The notes under the pieces: model-generated | Database searches by the model: none | Told to the model about the DNA's origin: nothing | The model's input: only the letters and a program-made list of their open reading frames with translations | In this document: in pieces, positions 1-11,277 of the stretch | Position numbering within the stretch: position 1 is the first letter of the stretch | Layout: the number at the start of each line of letters is the position of its first letter | Assembly (NCBI GenBank): GCA_964396055.1 | Contig: CAYNDV010000010.1 | Coordinates: forward strand, 1-61,690 | DNA from: CAYJPV01 sp964396055 | GTDB taxonomy: Bacteria; Acidobacteriota; Vicinamibacteria; Vicinamibacterales; JAKQTR01 | Length of the DNA stretch: 61,690 nucleotides | Direction: 5' to 3' | Made by a program: the position numbers and the translations under genes

Positions 1-430
1 CGGTCAACTCCGGCATGCGGATGTCGAACCACACGCCGGCGGCCGTGGCGTTGACGGTGACCATCGCGCCAGCGAGGAAGCAGAACATGACGCCGTTGGC
101 CAGGTTGTAGGCTGTCACCAGCCGCCGGCCGCAGATCTGCTCGAGCTGGAAGTACAGCGTCATCCGAGCCCGCACGGCAATCGGCGCCGTCAGGAACACC
201 CAGCTGAGCACGGCCAGGAGGTTGCCAACCAGGAGCCCGCCGACCACGTCGGCGGCGCTCACGCCCGACGCCACGAACAGCGGGCCGATCATCAGTTCGG
301 TGCCCGCCGTGTGTTCGCCGGCGTATTGCCCGACGAAACTCCGGAACCCCAGCCAGGCCCGTTCCGGCACCGGTTCCCGCTCGAACTCGTCCACTGGATC
401 TGTCTGCGCAACGCGAGTGTCATCTGCCAT
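1..430 (-). CDS. NCS1-type purine/cytosine permease-like transporter (partial, C-terminus outside window)
   Basis: The reading frame stays open from an ATG at 430 to the left edge, giving the first 143 residues of an integral membrane protein. A polar N-terminus of about 30 residues is followed by a segment containing GQYAGEHTAG and LMIGPLFVASGVS, then hydrophobic stretches around residues 50-82 and 108-130. This pattern fits the start of nucleobase:cation symporter-1 (NCS1) permeases. Those proteins import nucleobases or related small molecules across the inner membrane. It begins 8 nt after the stop of the GH106-like gene, with AGGA as a likely ribosome site, so the two are probably co-transcribed. 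The substrate may be a sugar or degradation product rather than a nucleobase; that is inference from context only. Only about a third of the usual length is visible. Confidence 0.65.
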   Translation of the reverse strand, partial: MADDTRVAQTDPVDEFEREPVPERAWLGFRSFVGQYAGEHTAGTELMIGPLFVASGVSAADVVGGLLVGNLLAVLSWVFLTAPIAVRARMTLYFQLEQICGRRLVTAYNLANGVMFCFLAGAMVTVNATAAGVWFDIRMPELT

Positions 431-438
431 GGCGTGTC

Positions 439-3261
439 CTAGCGTGCTGGGGCCGGGCCGCGGCCGGCCGGTGCGGCGATGAGCCGGATGGGGCCGAACA
501 GCCCGGCGCGGACGGGCAACACCTTCTCCATGTCCTGCGGGTCGAAGCGCGTGCCGTACCGGAGGTTGAGCAGGCGATAGTCCGGCAGCGCCCGGCCCGC
601 CAGATGGTTGACGGCGAGATTGGCCACCTCGATGCGGATCGCGTTGCGGCCCGGGCGCAGCAACGCCGTGACGTCCACGGCGTACGGCGGGCTCCAGACC
701 GACCCCGCGCGGGTGCCATTGACGACGACCACGGCGGCTTCCCGTACCGGCGGATCGAGCCAGGCCTGGAACCGCGCCCTCGGACCGCCGGGCTCGATGG
801 GCGTCGGTGCCCCGAGGTCGAGGCTCACCGCCAGGCCCCGCTTCAACATCGCGGGCGGCGCGTCGAACGTCCGCTCGTACGTGGCAATGCCGGAGAAGTA
901 CCGCGTGGCCTCCTCGTCGGTCCACGACTTCAGGGCGGGCCAGACGGCCGGCGTGCCGCCGGCGCCGATGGTGACGGTCCAGTCCGCGCTGAGGTCGAGC
1001 GGTGCCGGCATCGCCGGCCCGGCGGCCGGCCGCGGACGCGGGGCCGGACGCGCGTCGCGCGGGAAGACGAACACGGTGGATTCGTACGGCGCCAGCGATA
1101 CCTCGATGGCTGAGGCCCCGCCTCGAATTGCCCGAAGCGCGGCGGGCGTGATGTGCCCGGTCAGGGGATGCCACTGCTCCGCGCGGACCGCGGGCGTCCG
1201 GAACGTGGCCGTGAAGGCCTGCGGCTGGTTCGACGTATTCGCGACGAAGTAGATGTCCGCGCCGCTGGCGGCCCGGTGCACGAAGCCGATGGCCGGCGCG
1301 CCCGACGAGATCGCCAGATCCGGCGTGACGTGCGCGCGCAAGGCCTGGCCCACGTCCGCATCGTCGGCCACGAACGATCCCGCCGGCGCGGAGGGCCCGA
1401 ACAGCCTGGCGGTGATGGCTGCCACCTCCGCGTGGTCGGCCGACGTGGCGCGGTACCCCGGCGCCAGCGCCGGCACGCGCCGGGTGGCGATGACCCGCAC
1501 GCCGGCGTTCGCGTACGCCTCCAGCCGGCGCATCGTGGCCGGGTCGATGCGCTCGATGCCGGGGAGGACGATCGCCCTGAACCGGTTGCCGCCGATGAGG
1601 AGCCGGCCATCCTGGACCGTGGCCCGCGACGCCAGCACGCCGTCATCGACGAAGTCGAGGTTGAACCCCGATTCGAGGATCGACGGGATCACACGGTCGC
1701 CCGTCCGCTGCGACAGGGTCTCGATGAGCGACGCGATCTTGCCGGGCACGACGTGGGCGTAGGTATCGGCGACGGGCAGGTAGAGCGCGATGTCGTTGGC
1801 AGGCTGGCCCTGGCGCAGGAGGAAACTGACGCGCTGGAGGTACTGCGCCACGTCCGGCATCACCAGCCACCACGGGTTCTTCTCGTTGAAGACGCCGGCG
1901 GCGTAGAACCGCCAGCCCGGGTAGGCGACGCCCTCGGCGGTGTAGGGCCAGCCGTGGCCGATGAGCTGCGTGACGCCCTGCAGGAAGTGCAGGTCGGCCT
2001 CCGCCTTCATGTCGAGGGGCGACGCCATGAAGACCGGCGAGTGCAGCCAGGTCCACGTCTCGGCCGACACGACCGGCCGATCGTAGTGGTGGGCGATGGA
2101 CGCGGCCCACCGGGAGCCGCGCACGGACTTCCACTGGATGCCTTCGCCTTCGGGCAGGTCCACGCCCGCGTTGCTGGCGAGCGTGGCCGGCGGCACCCCG
2201 TAGCCCTGCACCCGGAACTTCGTGCCGCGGGCCGTGGCCCAGGCCTGCATGGGACCGAGGAACTGCTCATCGAGCAGGTCCGTCAGCGTCCGGGCCCAGT
2301 CGTGGCGCAGGGCGGCCGACACCGGACCCGCGTCGGTGGCCAGCGCAGGCAGCAGGGGCCGCAGGTCGTAGCCGCGTGTCGCCTTGAACGCGTCCAGGAA
2401 TCCCGGCGTCCAGTCCGAGTCGTAGACTTCCAGGCTGTCGCAGAACACCGCGAAGGGCGGCGCGCTGCCGAACGCCGACAACAGGCGGTCGCCGACCTGG
2501 CGCTGGTACCGATCGAGCGCCTCGCGGTCGTAGTGGTTGAGGACGAACCCTTCGGCGCCCAGCGCCGGGCGTTTCACCATCATGCCGGATCGGCTGGACA
2601 CGAAGAACTGCACCTCGCGCGCGGCCGTGTCCGGAGCGGGCAGGCGCAGCTGCCCGTCGCGGATGTCGGTGACCTCGCGCACGGCCGCCATGTCGAACGG
2701 GACGGGGGCCAGGAACGCGCCGATCAGCCGTTCGCCGGGCCTGAGATCGGGAACGGGGACCAGCGTGCGGCCCGGCGGCACGGCCACGCGTTCGACGCGC
2801 AGCTTGCCGGCGGCGTCGTGCGCCCCGACGGTCGGTCCGCCGAACGGCCAGCCGGAGCCCAGAGTGAGATCGACGCGCAAGCCGAGGTCCCGGGCCGTGC
2901 GTGAGGCGAAGCCGAGATGATCCAGGAAGGCGTCGGACAGGAACGGGTGCGTGACGAGTCCCGCAGCGGGGTCGTCGAGCGTCACCGGGTAGACCGGCTG
3001 GATCTCCACGCCGCCGATGCCGCCCTCTCTCATCAGCCGGAGTTCGCGGGCGAGACCCTCGCGCGTCACCGTCGGACCAAACCACCACCAGCGCATCATG
3101 ATGCGCGCATCGTCGGGCGGCGTGCGGAACCCGGCGTCCAGTTCGCTCAGGCTGCCGGGTGCGGTGGCCGGGGCCTGGGCCCGGCCGGGCATTCCCGTCA
3201 GCCAGGCGGCGGCGGCCACGATCAGGACGAATCGTGCGAGGCGTCGATGCTGCAGAGCCAC
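439..3261 (-). CDS. GH106-like alpha-L-rhamnosidase, secreted
   Basis: This is a 940-residue exported glycoside hydrolase. I place the start at the GTG at 3261, which has GGGAGA about 8 nt upstream and is followed by a clear signal peptide ending near GRAQA. The frame is open further upstream, but that part is arginine-rich and non-protein-like. Family features are MMRWWWFGPTVT near the mature N-terminus, the EGGIGGVEIQPVYPV segment, FCDSLEVYDSDWTPGF, and SAETWTWLHSP in the middle. These are typical of GH106 alpha-L-rhamnosidases, which release terminal rhamnose from pectin (RG-I/RG-II) or other rhamnosides in the periplasm. A jelly-roll-like C-terminal part follows from about residue 740. 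It sits upstream of the NCS1 permease, and L-rhamnose isomerase lies just past the regulator. The exact linkage cleaved cannot be read from sequence. Confidence 0.8.
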   Translation of the reverse strand: MALQHRRLARFVLIVAAAAWLTGMPGRAQAPATAPGSLSELDAGFRTPPDDARIMMRWWWFGPTVTREGLARELRLMREGGIGGVEIQPVYPVTLDDPAAGLVTHPFLSDAFLDHLGFASRTARDLGLRVDLTLGSGWPFGGPTVGAHDAAGKLRVERVAVPPGRTLVPVPDLRPGERLIGAFLAPVPFDMAAVREVTDIRDGQLRLPAPDTAAREVQFFVSSRSGMMVKRPALGAEGFVLNHYDREALDRYQRQVGDRLLSAFGSAPPFAVFCDSLEVYDSDWTPGFLDAFKATRGYDLRPLLPALATDAGPVSAALRHDWARTLTDLLDEQFLGPMQAWATARGTKFRVQGYGVPPATLASNAGVDLPEGEGIQWKSVRGSRWAASIAHHYDRPVVSAETWTWLHSPVFMASPLDMKAEADLHFLQGVTQLIGHGWPYTAEGVAYPGWRFYAAGVFNEKNPWWLVMPDVAQYLQRVSFLLRQGQPANDIALYLPVADTYAHVVPGKIASLIETLSQRTGDRVIPSILESGFNLDFVDDGVLASRATVQDGRLLIGGNRFRAIVLPGIERIDPATMRRLEAYANAGVRVIATRRVPALAPGYRATSADHAEVAAITARLFGPSAPAGSFVADDADVGQALRAHVTPDLAISSGAPAIGFVHRAASGADIYFVANTSNQPQAFTATFRTPAVRAEQWHPLTGHITPAALRAIRGGASAIEVSLAPYESTVFVFPRDARPAPRPRPAAGPAMPAPLDLSADWTVTIGAGGTPAVWPALKSWTDEEATRYFSGIATYERTFDAPPAMLKRGLAVSLDLGAPTPIEPGGPRARFQAWLDPPVREAAVVVVNGTRAGSVWSPPYAVDVTALLRPGRNAIRIEVANLAVNHLAGRALPDYRLLNLRYGTRFDPQDMEKVLPVRAGLFGPIRLIAAPAGRGPAPAR

Positions 3262-3443
3262 GAGCCATCTCCCGGGAAGGACGCTATCGAGTGCCGTGCG
3301 AGACAGAGGGTGCCCCGAGTTCTTATCGTGCGCAAGGGCTTTCCGGCGGCGGCGGCAGTTTACGAGGGCAAAACGGCGTTTCACGGTTACGAAGGGCCGT
3401 TCGGCTCTCGGCCGTTTGGCCGCTCGGCGTGACGGTGTGATCC

Positions 3444-3471
3444 CTTCTTGCTTCCTGCTTCTTGCTTCTGA
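3444..3471. repeat. Degenerate heptamer repeat, four units
   Basis: Four 7-nt units stand head to tail in the spacer between the GH106-like gene and the regulator: CTTCTTG, CTTCCTG, CTTCTTG, CTTCTGA. They resemble the short tandemly repeated heptamers found between genes in some bacteria. A related G/A-rich array occurs at 15011-15066. Confidence 0.7.
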
Positions 3472-3498
3472 CGAACCCCTCACCCACGTCCCACGCCC

Positions 3499-4662
3499 CT
3501 AGTACCCCGCGTACGTCCCCACGCCGAGCAACGCGTCGTTGGGGTAGTAGTGGTCCACGTTCTCGCGCGTGATGACGTGATGGGGCACGAACACGGCCGG
3601 CGGCACCGGTTTGCGGGTGAGCAGGTCGATGGCGAGCTTCACGAGCCCGTCGCCGTATCGTTCCGGGAAGTAGCCGACCGAGGCGATGAGGGGCGTGCGG
3701 GGCTGGCGCAGCTCGGCCCGGGCGTCAGGTTCGGCGTTCTGCCCGACGATCGCACACGTGGCGGCCCGGCCCGCCTCTTCGAAGGCCCGGGCCGCGCCCA
3801 GCGCCGACGGGTCGTTGGCCGTGCCGACGAGGACGCGCCGGCCGGCGGTCGTGCGAAGGTGGCGGCGCACGCGTTCCAGCGACGTCTTGAACTGACCGTC
3901 GCCGTCGATCGTCACGATGGGGCACGTGAGGCTGTCGCGCAACGCCTCGTGGATGCCGGCCGCCACGCCCTTGATGCGCGCGTGGGGGAGGGTCCCGGCG
4001 CGGGCGATCTCGATGAGCAGAATCTCGTCGACGTTGCCCTGCCAGTGCTGCCGGGCCCAGCGGGCCAGGGTGCGGCCCGCCAGCAGTCCGGCGTTGTAGT
4101 TGTTGGCGCCGAAGTACGTGGCGCCCGGGTGCGGGATGTCGATGGCGATGAGGGGAATCCCTGCTTCGAGGTACCGGGCGGCGATGGCGGGCGCGACCGC
4201 CTCGTCGGTCTGGAACTCGATGACCAGGTGCACGCCCTCGCGGACGAGGAACTCGGCGTTGCGCAGCGCGATACGGGGCTGGTACCGGTTGTCGACGATG
4301 ACGAGATCGAGGCCTTCGCGCTCCGCCGCGCGTACGAGGCCCGCCTGCACCTCGCGCGGGAACGACGAGTCCTGGCCCTGCGCCGCATACCCGATGCGGA
4401 ACCGGCGCCGGCGGCGGACCTCGGACGTCAGCCGGTACCGGCTGGTATCGGTCTTCTCGAGAAACCCGCAGTGATGCAGGGTGTGCAGCAGCCGGAAGCA
4501 CATGCCCTTCGCAAAGCCGGTGCGATCCATGACGTCGCGCAGGCGGAGCGTATCGCCCAGGTGCTGAAAGGCGGAGAGCACCTCCGTGGCGTGGACAACG
4601 GACTTGATCAGGTAGGTGTCCCGGCTGGACCGGCGACCCGGCTCCGAATCCTTCTTGGTCAT
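3499..4662 (-). CDS. Transcription regulator: IclR-type winged HTH fused to a sugar-binding-protein domain
   Basis: The protein has 387 residues from ATG 4662. The frame is open to 4740, but no ribosome site favours a longer form. Residues 16-80 form an IclR-like winged helix (SVVHATEVLSAFQHLG, LRDVMDRTGFAKG, RLLHTLHHCGFLEK). Residues 88-387 match a periplasmic-binding-protein/LacI-type effector domain (FPREVQAGLVRAA, GVHLVIEFQTDE, GIPLIAIDIPHPGATYFGANN, and a C-terminal VFVPHHVITRENVD). Known IclR proteins carry a GAF-like effector domain, so this combination is unusual. It has no signal peptide and should be cytoplasmic. It is divergent from L-rhamnose isomerase and probably controls the rhamnose genes; the inducer is unknown. 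A TTGT-N5-ACAA element overlaps its minus-10 box, suggesting autoregulation. Confidence 0.75.
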   Translation of the reverse strand: MTKKDSEPGRRSSRDTYLIKSVVHATEVLSAFQHLGDTLRLRDVMDRTGFAKGMCFRLLHTLHHCGFLEKTDTSRYRLTSEVRRRRRFRIGYAAQGQDSSFPREVQAGLVRAAEREGLDLVIVDNRYQPRIALRNAEFLVREGVHLVIEFQTDEAVAPAIAARYLEAGIPLIAIDIPHPGATYFGANNYNAGLLAGRTLARWARQHWQGNVDEILLIEIARAGTLPHARIKGVAAGIHEALRDSLTCPIVTIDGDGQFKTSLERVRRHLRTTAGRRVLVGTANDPSALGAARAFEEAGRAATCAIVGQNAEPDARAELRQPRTPLIASVGYFPERYGDGLVKLAIDLLTRKPVPPAVFVPHHVITRENVDHYYPNDALLGVGTYAGY

Positions 4663-4669
4663 GCGAGTT

Positions 4670-4682
4670 TTGTATAGCACAA
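4670..4682 (-). promoter_or_regulatory. Minus-10 box with overlapping TTGT-N5-ACAA inverted repeat
   Basis: On the minus strand TATACA stands 8 nt before the ATG at 4662, compatible with a leaderless or nearly leaderless transcript. The same bases form the inverted repeat TTGT-GCTAT-ACAA, a possible autoregulatory operator for the IclR-like protein. No convincing minus-35 box was found. Confidence 0.4.
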
Positions 4683-4898
4683 CTTTTGGAAGACCGGGCC
4701 GGCAATCCGCCAGCGTGGTCAACTCGCCCTTCTGACGCATCTGCAGCGCCTGGACCTGCCGTTGACGGCACCAGGAGCGCTCGCCGCACGTTGTGTCATG
4801 CGAACCGGCGGGAGCGGCGGCTGCCCCGCTTGCCGGCCCGGCGGGACCGGGCGCAGAGTGTAGCCGGACGGCGGAGGCTCGCGGGAGGCACGGGACAC

Positions 4899-6188
4899 AT
4901 GAGCGTCGAGTGGGGCGGGTGGCTGGACGAGGATCGGCGGGCGCGCGAGTCCGCGTTGACGGAGGACTACGGGCATCTCGGGCGTCAACTGGCGCGGCGC
5001 GGCATCGACATCGACGATGTGCTGCGGCGGGCTGCGGCGTTCACGGTCGGTCTGCCGTCCTGGGGTGTGGCCACGGGCGGCACCCGCTTCGGGCGGTTTC
5101 CCGGCGCGGGCGAACCGCGCGACGTGTTCGAGAAACTCGACGACTGTGCGGTCATCCACCATCTGGTGCGGTGCACGCCGGCAATCTCGCTGCACATCCC
5201 GTGGGACGAGCCCGGCGACCCGGCCGCCCTCCGGGCGCACGCGGCTGCCCTGGGCCTCACCCTGGGCGTGACCAACTCGAACACCTTCCAGGACCAGCCC
5301 GGCCAGGCGTGGTCCTACAAGTTCGGCAGCCTGGCCCACACCGATCCCGCCGTGCGGGCGCAGGCCGTGGCGCACAACTGCCATTGCCTCGACGTGGGGG
5401 CGCAACTCGGGGCCCGCGCGCACTCGGTGTGGATCGGCGACGGCGGCAATTTCCCAGGCCAGGTGCACACCCGCAGGGCGCTCGCCCGGTATCTCGACAG
5501 CCTCGGCGCGATCTACGCGGCGCTGCCGGATGGCTGGCGGCTGTTCATCGAGCACAAGCTCTACGAGCCGGCGTTCTACTCGACGGTGCTGAACGACTGG
5601 GGCGTCAGCTACTACTGCGCGCGTGAACTGGGCGATCGGGCGTCGTGCCTGGTGGACTTCGGCCACCACGCGCCCAACACCAACGTGGAGATGATCGTCG
5701 CGCGCCTGATTCAGTTCGGGAAACTCGGGGGCTTCCATTTCAATGACAGCCAGTACGGCGACGACGACCTGGATGCCGGGTCCATCAAGCCGTTCCAGCT
5801 GTTCCTCGTCTTCAACGAACTGGTGGACGCGGAGCGCGAGGGCGTGCCGGGTTTCGATCCGTGCCACATGCTGGACCAGTCGCACAACGTCACCGATCCG
5901 ATCGAGTCGCTGATGGCGAGCGCGATGGAGGTGCAGCGGGCGTACGTCCTGGCGCACCTGGTGGACCGTGAGGCGCTCGGCGCGTATCAGGATCGCAACG
6001 ACCCGGTGATGGCCCTGGCCACGCTCAAGCGGGCGTACACGACCGACGTCGAACCAATTCTGGCGATGGCGCGGCGCCGGGCCGGGGGCGCGATCGACCC
6101 CCTGGCGGTGTACCGGGCCAGCGGCTACCGGGCGCACGTGGCGGCGGTGCGTCCGGTGGATACGCGTCGTGGTGGAGGCCTCGTGTGA
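4899..6188 (+). CDS. rhaI: L-rhamnose isomerase (RhaI type)
   Basis: The protein is 429 residues long from ATG 4899, with GGGAGG about 10 nt upstream. The frame is open further 5-prime, but that stretch is basic and unlike a protein. It converts L-rhamnose to L-rhamnulose, the first step of phosphorylative rhamnose catabolism, in the cytoplasm. The TIM-barrel xylose-isomerase-like fold is visible through LFIEHKLYEPAFYSTV, CLVDFGHHAPNTNVEMIV and GFHFNDSQYGDDDLDAGS, which carry the acidic and histidine metal ligands known for the Pseudomonas stutzeri type. Length and motifs fit RhaI rather than the E. coli RhaA family. It lies between the divergent regulator and a TonB-dependent receptor. No rhamnulose kinase is present in the window. 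Confidence 0.88.
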   Translation: MSVEWGGWLDEDRRARESALTEDYGHLGRQLARRGIDIDDVLRRAAAFTVGLPSWGVATGGTRFGRFPGAGEPRDVFEKLDDCAVIHHLVRCTPAISLHIPWDEPGDPAALRAHAAALGLTLGVTNSNTFQDQPGQAWSYKFGSLAHTDPAVRAQAVAHNCHCLDVGAQLGARAHSVWIGDGGNFPGQVHTRRALARYLDSLGAIYAALPDGWRLFIEHKLYEPAFYSTVLNDWGVSYYCARELGDRASCLVDFGHHAPNTNVEMIVARLIQFGKLGGFHFNDSQYGDDDLDAGSIKPFQLFLVFNELVDAEREGVPGFDPCHMLDQSHNVTDPIESLMASAMEVQRAYVLAHLVDREALGAYQDRNDPVMALATLKRAYTTDVEPILAMARRRAGGAIDPLAVYRASGYRAHVAAVRPVDTRRGGGLV

Positions 6189-6199
6189 GTAGGCCGCTT

Positions 6200-6228
6200 G
6201 TCATGCCAGGGACTGAGACTGGCATGAC
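6200..6228 (+). terminator. Hairpin after L-rhamnose isomerase
   Basis: A perfect 10-bp inverted repeat (GTCATGCCAG, 9-nt loop, CTGGCATGAC) begins 11 nt after the rhaI stop codon. It has no T-tract, so termination may be Rho-assisted or weak. It could alternatively be a 5-prime element of the receptor transcript, but it lies upstream of the proposed receptor promoter. Confidence 0.6.
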
Positions 6229-6301
6229 CAGTGTGCAAGTGCTTGGATTGACCGCGACAAGTTCTTGGATCCGGCCAATGGTCGGGACACGTCGGAATCG
6301 G

Positions 6302-6332
6302 TTGCACGCACAGCGCCGGATGTGCGTATAAT
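6302..6332 (+). promoter_or_regulatory. Putative promoter of the first TonB-dependent receptor with internal inverted repeat
   Basis: TTGCAC (6302-6307) and a perfect TATAAT (6327-6332) are separated by 19 bp, slightly longer than ideal. The spacer holds the inverted repeat ACGCACA (6306-6312) and TGTGCGT (6321-6327). A protein bound there would cover the promoter. The transcript leader would be about 135 nt. Confidence 0.5.
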
Positions 6333-6473
6333 CTGCGGCATCACGTCGAGCACGCGCCTGAGGGCGCGTTGGTGTGTGTGCATGAGTGGTATAGCCACTC
6401 TGATGATGTGTGACTAAGAGGTCTGGCGAAATCTCCAGCAATTGCTTCGGCGGAAGTGAAGGAGGAGTCAGAG

Positions 6474-10001
<3,528 letters not shown>

Positions 10002-10046
10002 CCGGTTGCGGATCGGGGCGGCTCGCGCCGCTCCGGTGGGTGAGTC

Positions 10047-10078
10047 CGGGGCGGGGGCGGTCAGCCGCCTCCGCCCCG
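10047..10078 (+). terminator. Strong GC hairpin between receptor and GH105 genes
   Basis: A 14-bp stem (13 G/C pairs or matches plus one G-T wobble) closes a TCAG loop, with GGGGCGG on the 5-prime arm and CCGCCCC on the 3-prime arm. It may terminate, attenuate or stabilise the end of the receptor mRNA, lowering expression of the downstream hydrolase. There is no T-tract. Confidence 0.6.
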
Positions 10079-10124
10079 TCGTGCATTCGCGCCCCGAGAC
10101 CCGGCGTTCGCCGAGGAGCACATC

Positions 10125-11243
10125 ATGAGACCGAGTTCCCCTGGCCGATGGGCCGTCGTCGCGGCGGCCGGCCTGCTGATGGCGTGGCTGCCCCTGCGGG
10201 CCCAGATCCAGCCTGCCGGCGCGCCGGCGGCCGTGCCGGCGTTTGGCGACTGGCCGTCGGGCGCGTCGCCAGACGAGATCGGGCGCCGCGTCGCCGCCAA
10301 CTTCGCCGCGCGTCCCTTCGAGCGGCCCAAGGCGTACATCATCTACCCCGAGGTCTGCACCTGGTACGGCGCGCTGACCGTGGCGAGTCTCACGCGCGAC
10401 GCCGCGCTCCAGGAGCGGCTCGTGCGGAAATTCGATCCCCTCCTCACCCCCGACGGCGCGAAGAACATCTCCCCGAACGCCCACGTGGACTACCGGGTGT
10501 TCGGCGCGGTTCCGCTCGAGATCTACCTGCAGACCCGGGACCCGCGGTTCCTCGAACTCGGGAAAGGGTTCGCCGACCGGCAGTGGGAGGCAACGACGCC
10601 CGATGGCATCACCACCGAGGCGCGGTACTGGATCGACGACATGTACATGATCACCGCCGTGCAGGTGCAGGCCTTCCGAGCCACCGGTGACCAGGTGTAC
10701 GTCGACCGGGCGGCGCGGGCGATGGTGGCGTATCTCGATCGCCTGCAGCAGCCGAACGGGCTGTTCTTTCACGCCCCGGACTCGCCGTTTTACTGGGGCC
10801 GCGGCAACGGCTGGATGGCGGCGGGTTTCGCCGAGTTGCTGCGCGCGCTGCCCGAGGCACACCCGGCGCGGCCCCGCATCCTCGCGGGGTATCGGACGAT
10901 GATGGCGTCGCTGCTGGCCCTGCAGGGCGCCGACGGCCTGTGGCGCCAGTTGCTCGACCATCCCGAGGCGTGGGCCGAAACGTCGGGCACCGGGATGTTT
11001 GCCTTTTCGATGGTGACCGGCGTGAAGCAGGGCTGGCTCGACGCGGCCCTCTACGGCCCCGCCGCGCGCAGGGCCTGGCTCGGCCTGGTGGCGCACATCG
11101 ACGCGGCCGGCAACATCGACAGCGTCTGCGCCGGCACCAACAAGGGCCCTAGTGTGGCGTACTACCTCGAGCGGCCCCGCAACGTCGGCGATCTGCACGG
11201 CCAGGCGCCCGTGCTGTGGACCGCCTCGGCCCTCCTCCGCTGA
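10125..11243 (+). CDS. GH105 unsaturated rhamnogalacturonyl hydrolase (YteR-like), secreted
   Basis: The protein has 372 residues from ATG 10125 (GAGGAG 8 nt upstream). A signal peptide ends near PLRAQ, so it probably works in the periplasm. The (alpha/alpha)6-barrel family GH88/GH105 is recognised from YGALTVASLTRD, ARYWIDDMYMITAVQ with D171/D172 at the position of the YteR catalytic acid, FYWGRGNGWMAAG, and CAGTNKGPSVAYY near the C-terminus. These enzymes hydrate the 4,5-unsaturated galacturonate left by pectate or rhamnogalacturonan lyases, freeing rhamnose. That fits the adjacent rhamnose genes. It lies downstream of the receptor with a hairpin between them. Unsaturated glucuronyl hydrolase (GH88) activity is a less likely alternative. 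Confidence 0.85.
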   Translation: MRPSSPGRWAVVAAAGLLMAWLPLRAQIQPAGAPAAVPAFGDWPSGASPDEIGRRVAANFAARPFERPKAYIIYPEVCTWYGALTVASLTRDAALQERLVRKFDPLLTPDGAKNISPNAHVDYRVFGAVPLEIYLQTRDPRFLELGKGFADRQWEATTPDGITTEARYWIDDMYMITAVQVQAFRATGDQVYVDRAARAMVAYLDRLQQPNGLFFHAPDSPFYWGRGNGWMAAGFAELLRALPEAHPARPRILAGYRTMMASLLALQGADGLWRQLLDHPEAWAETSGTGMFAFSMVTGVKQGWLDAALYGPAARRAWLGLVAHIDAAGNIDSVCAGTNKGPSVAYYLERPRNVGDLHGQAPVLWTASALLR

Positions 11244-11277
11244 CCGGGGGCTGACCGGGAGACGGGTTCTTCTCGGG

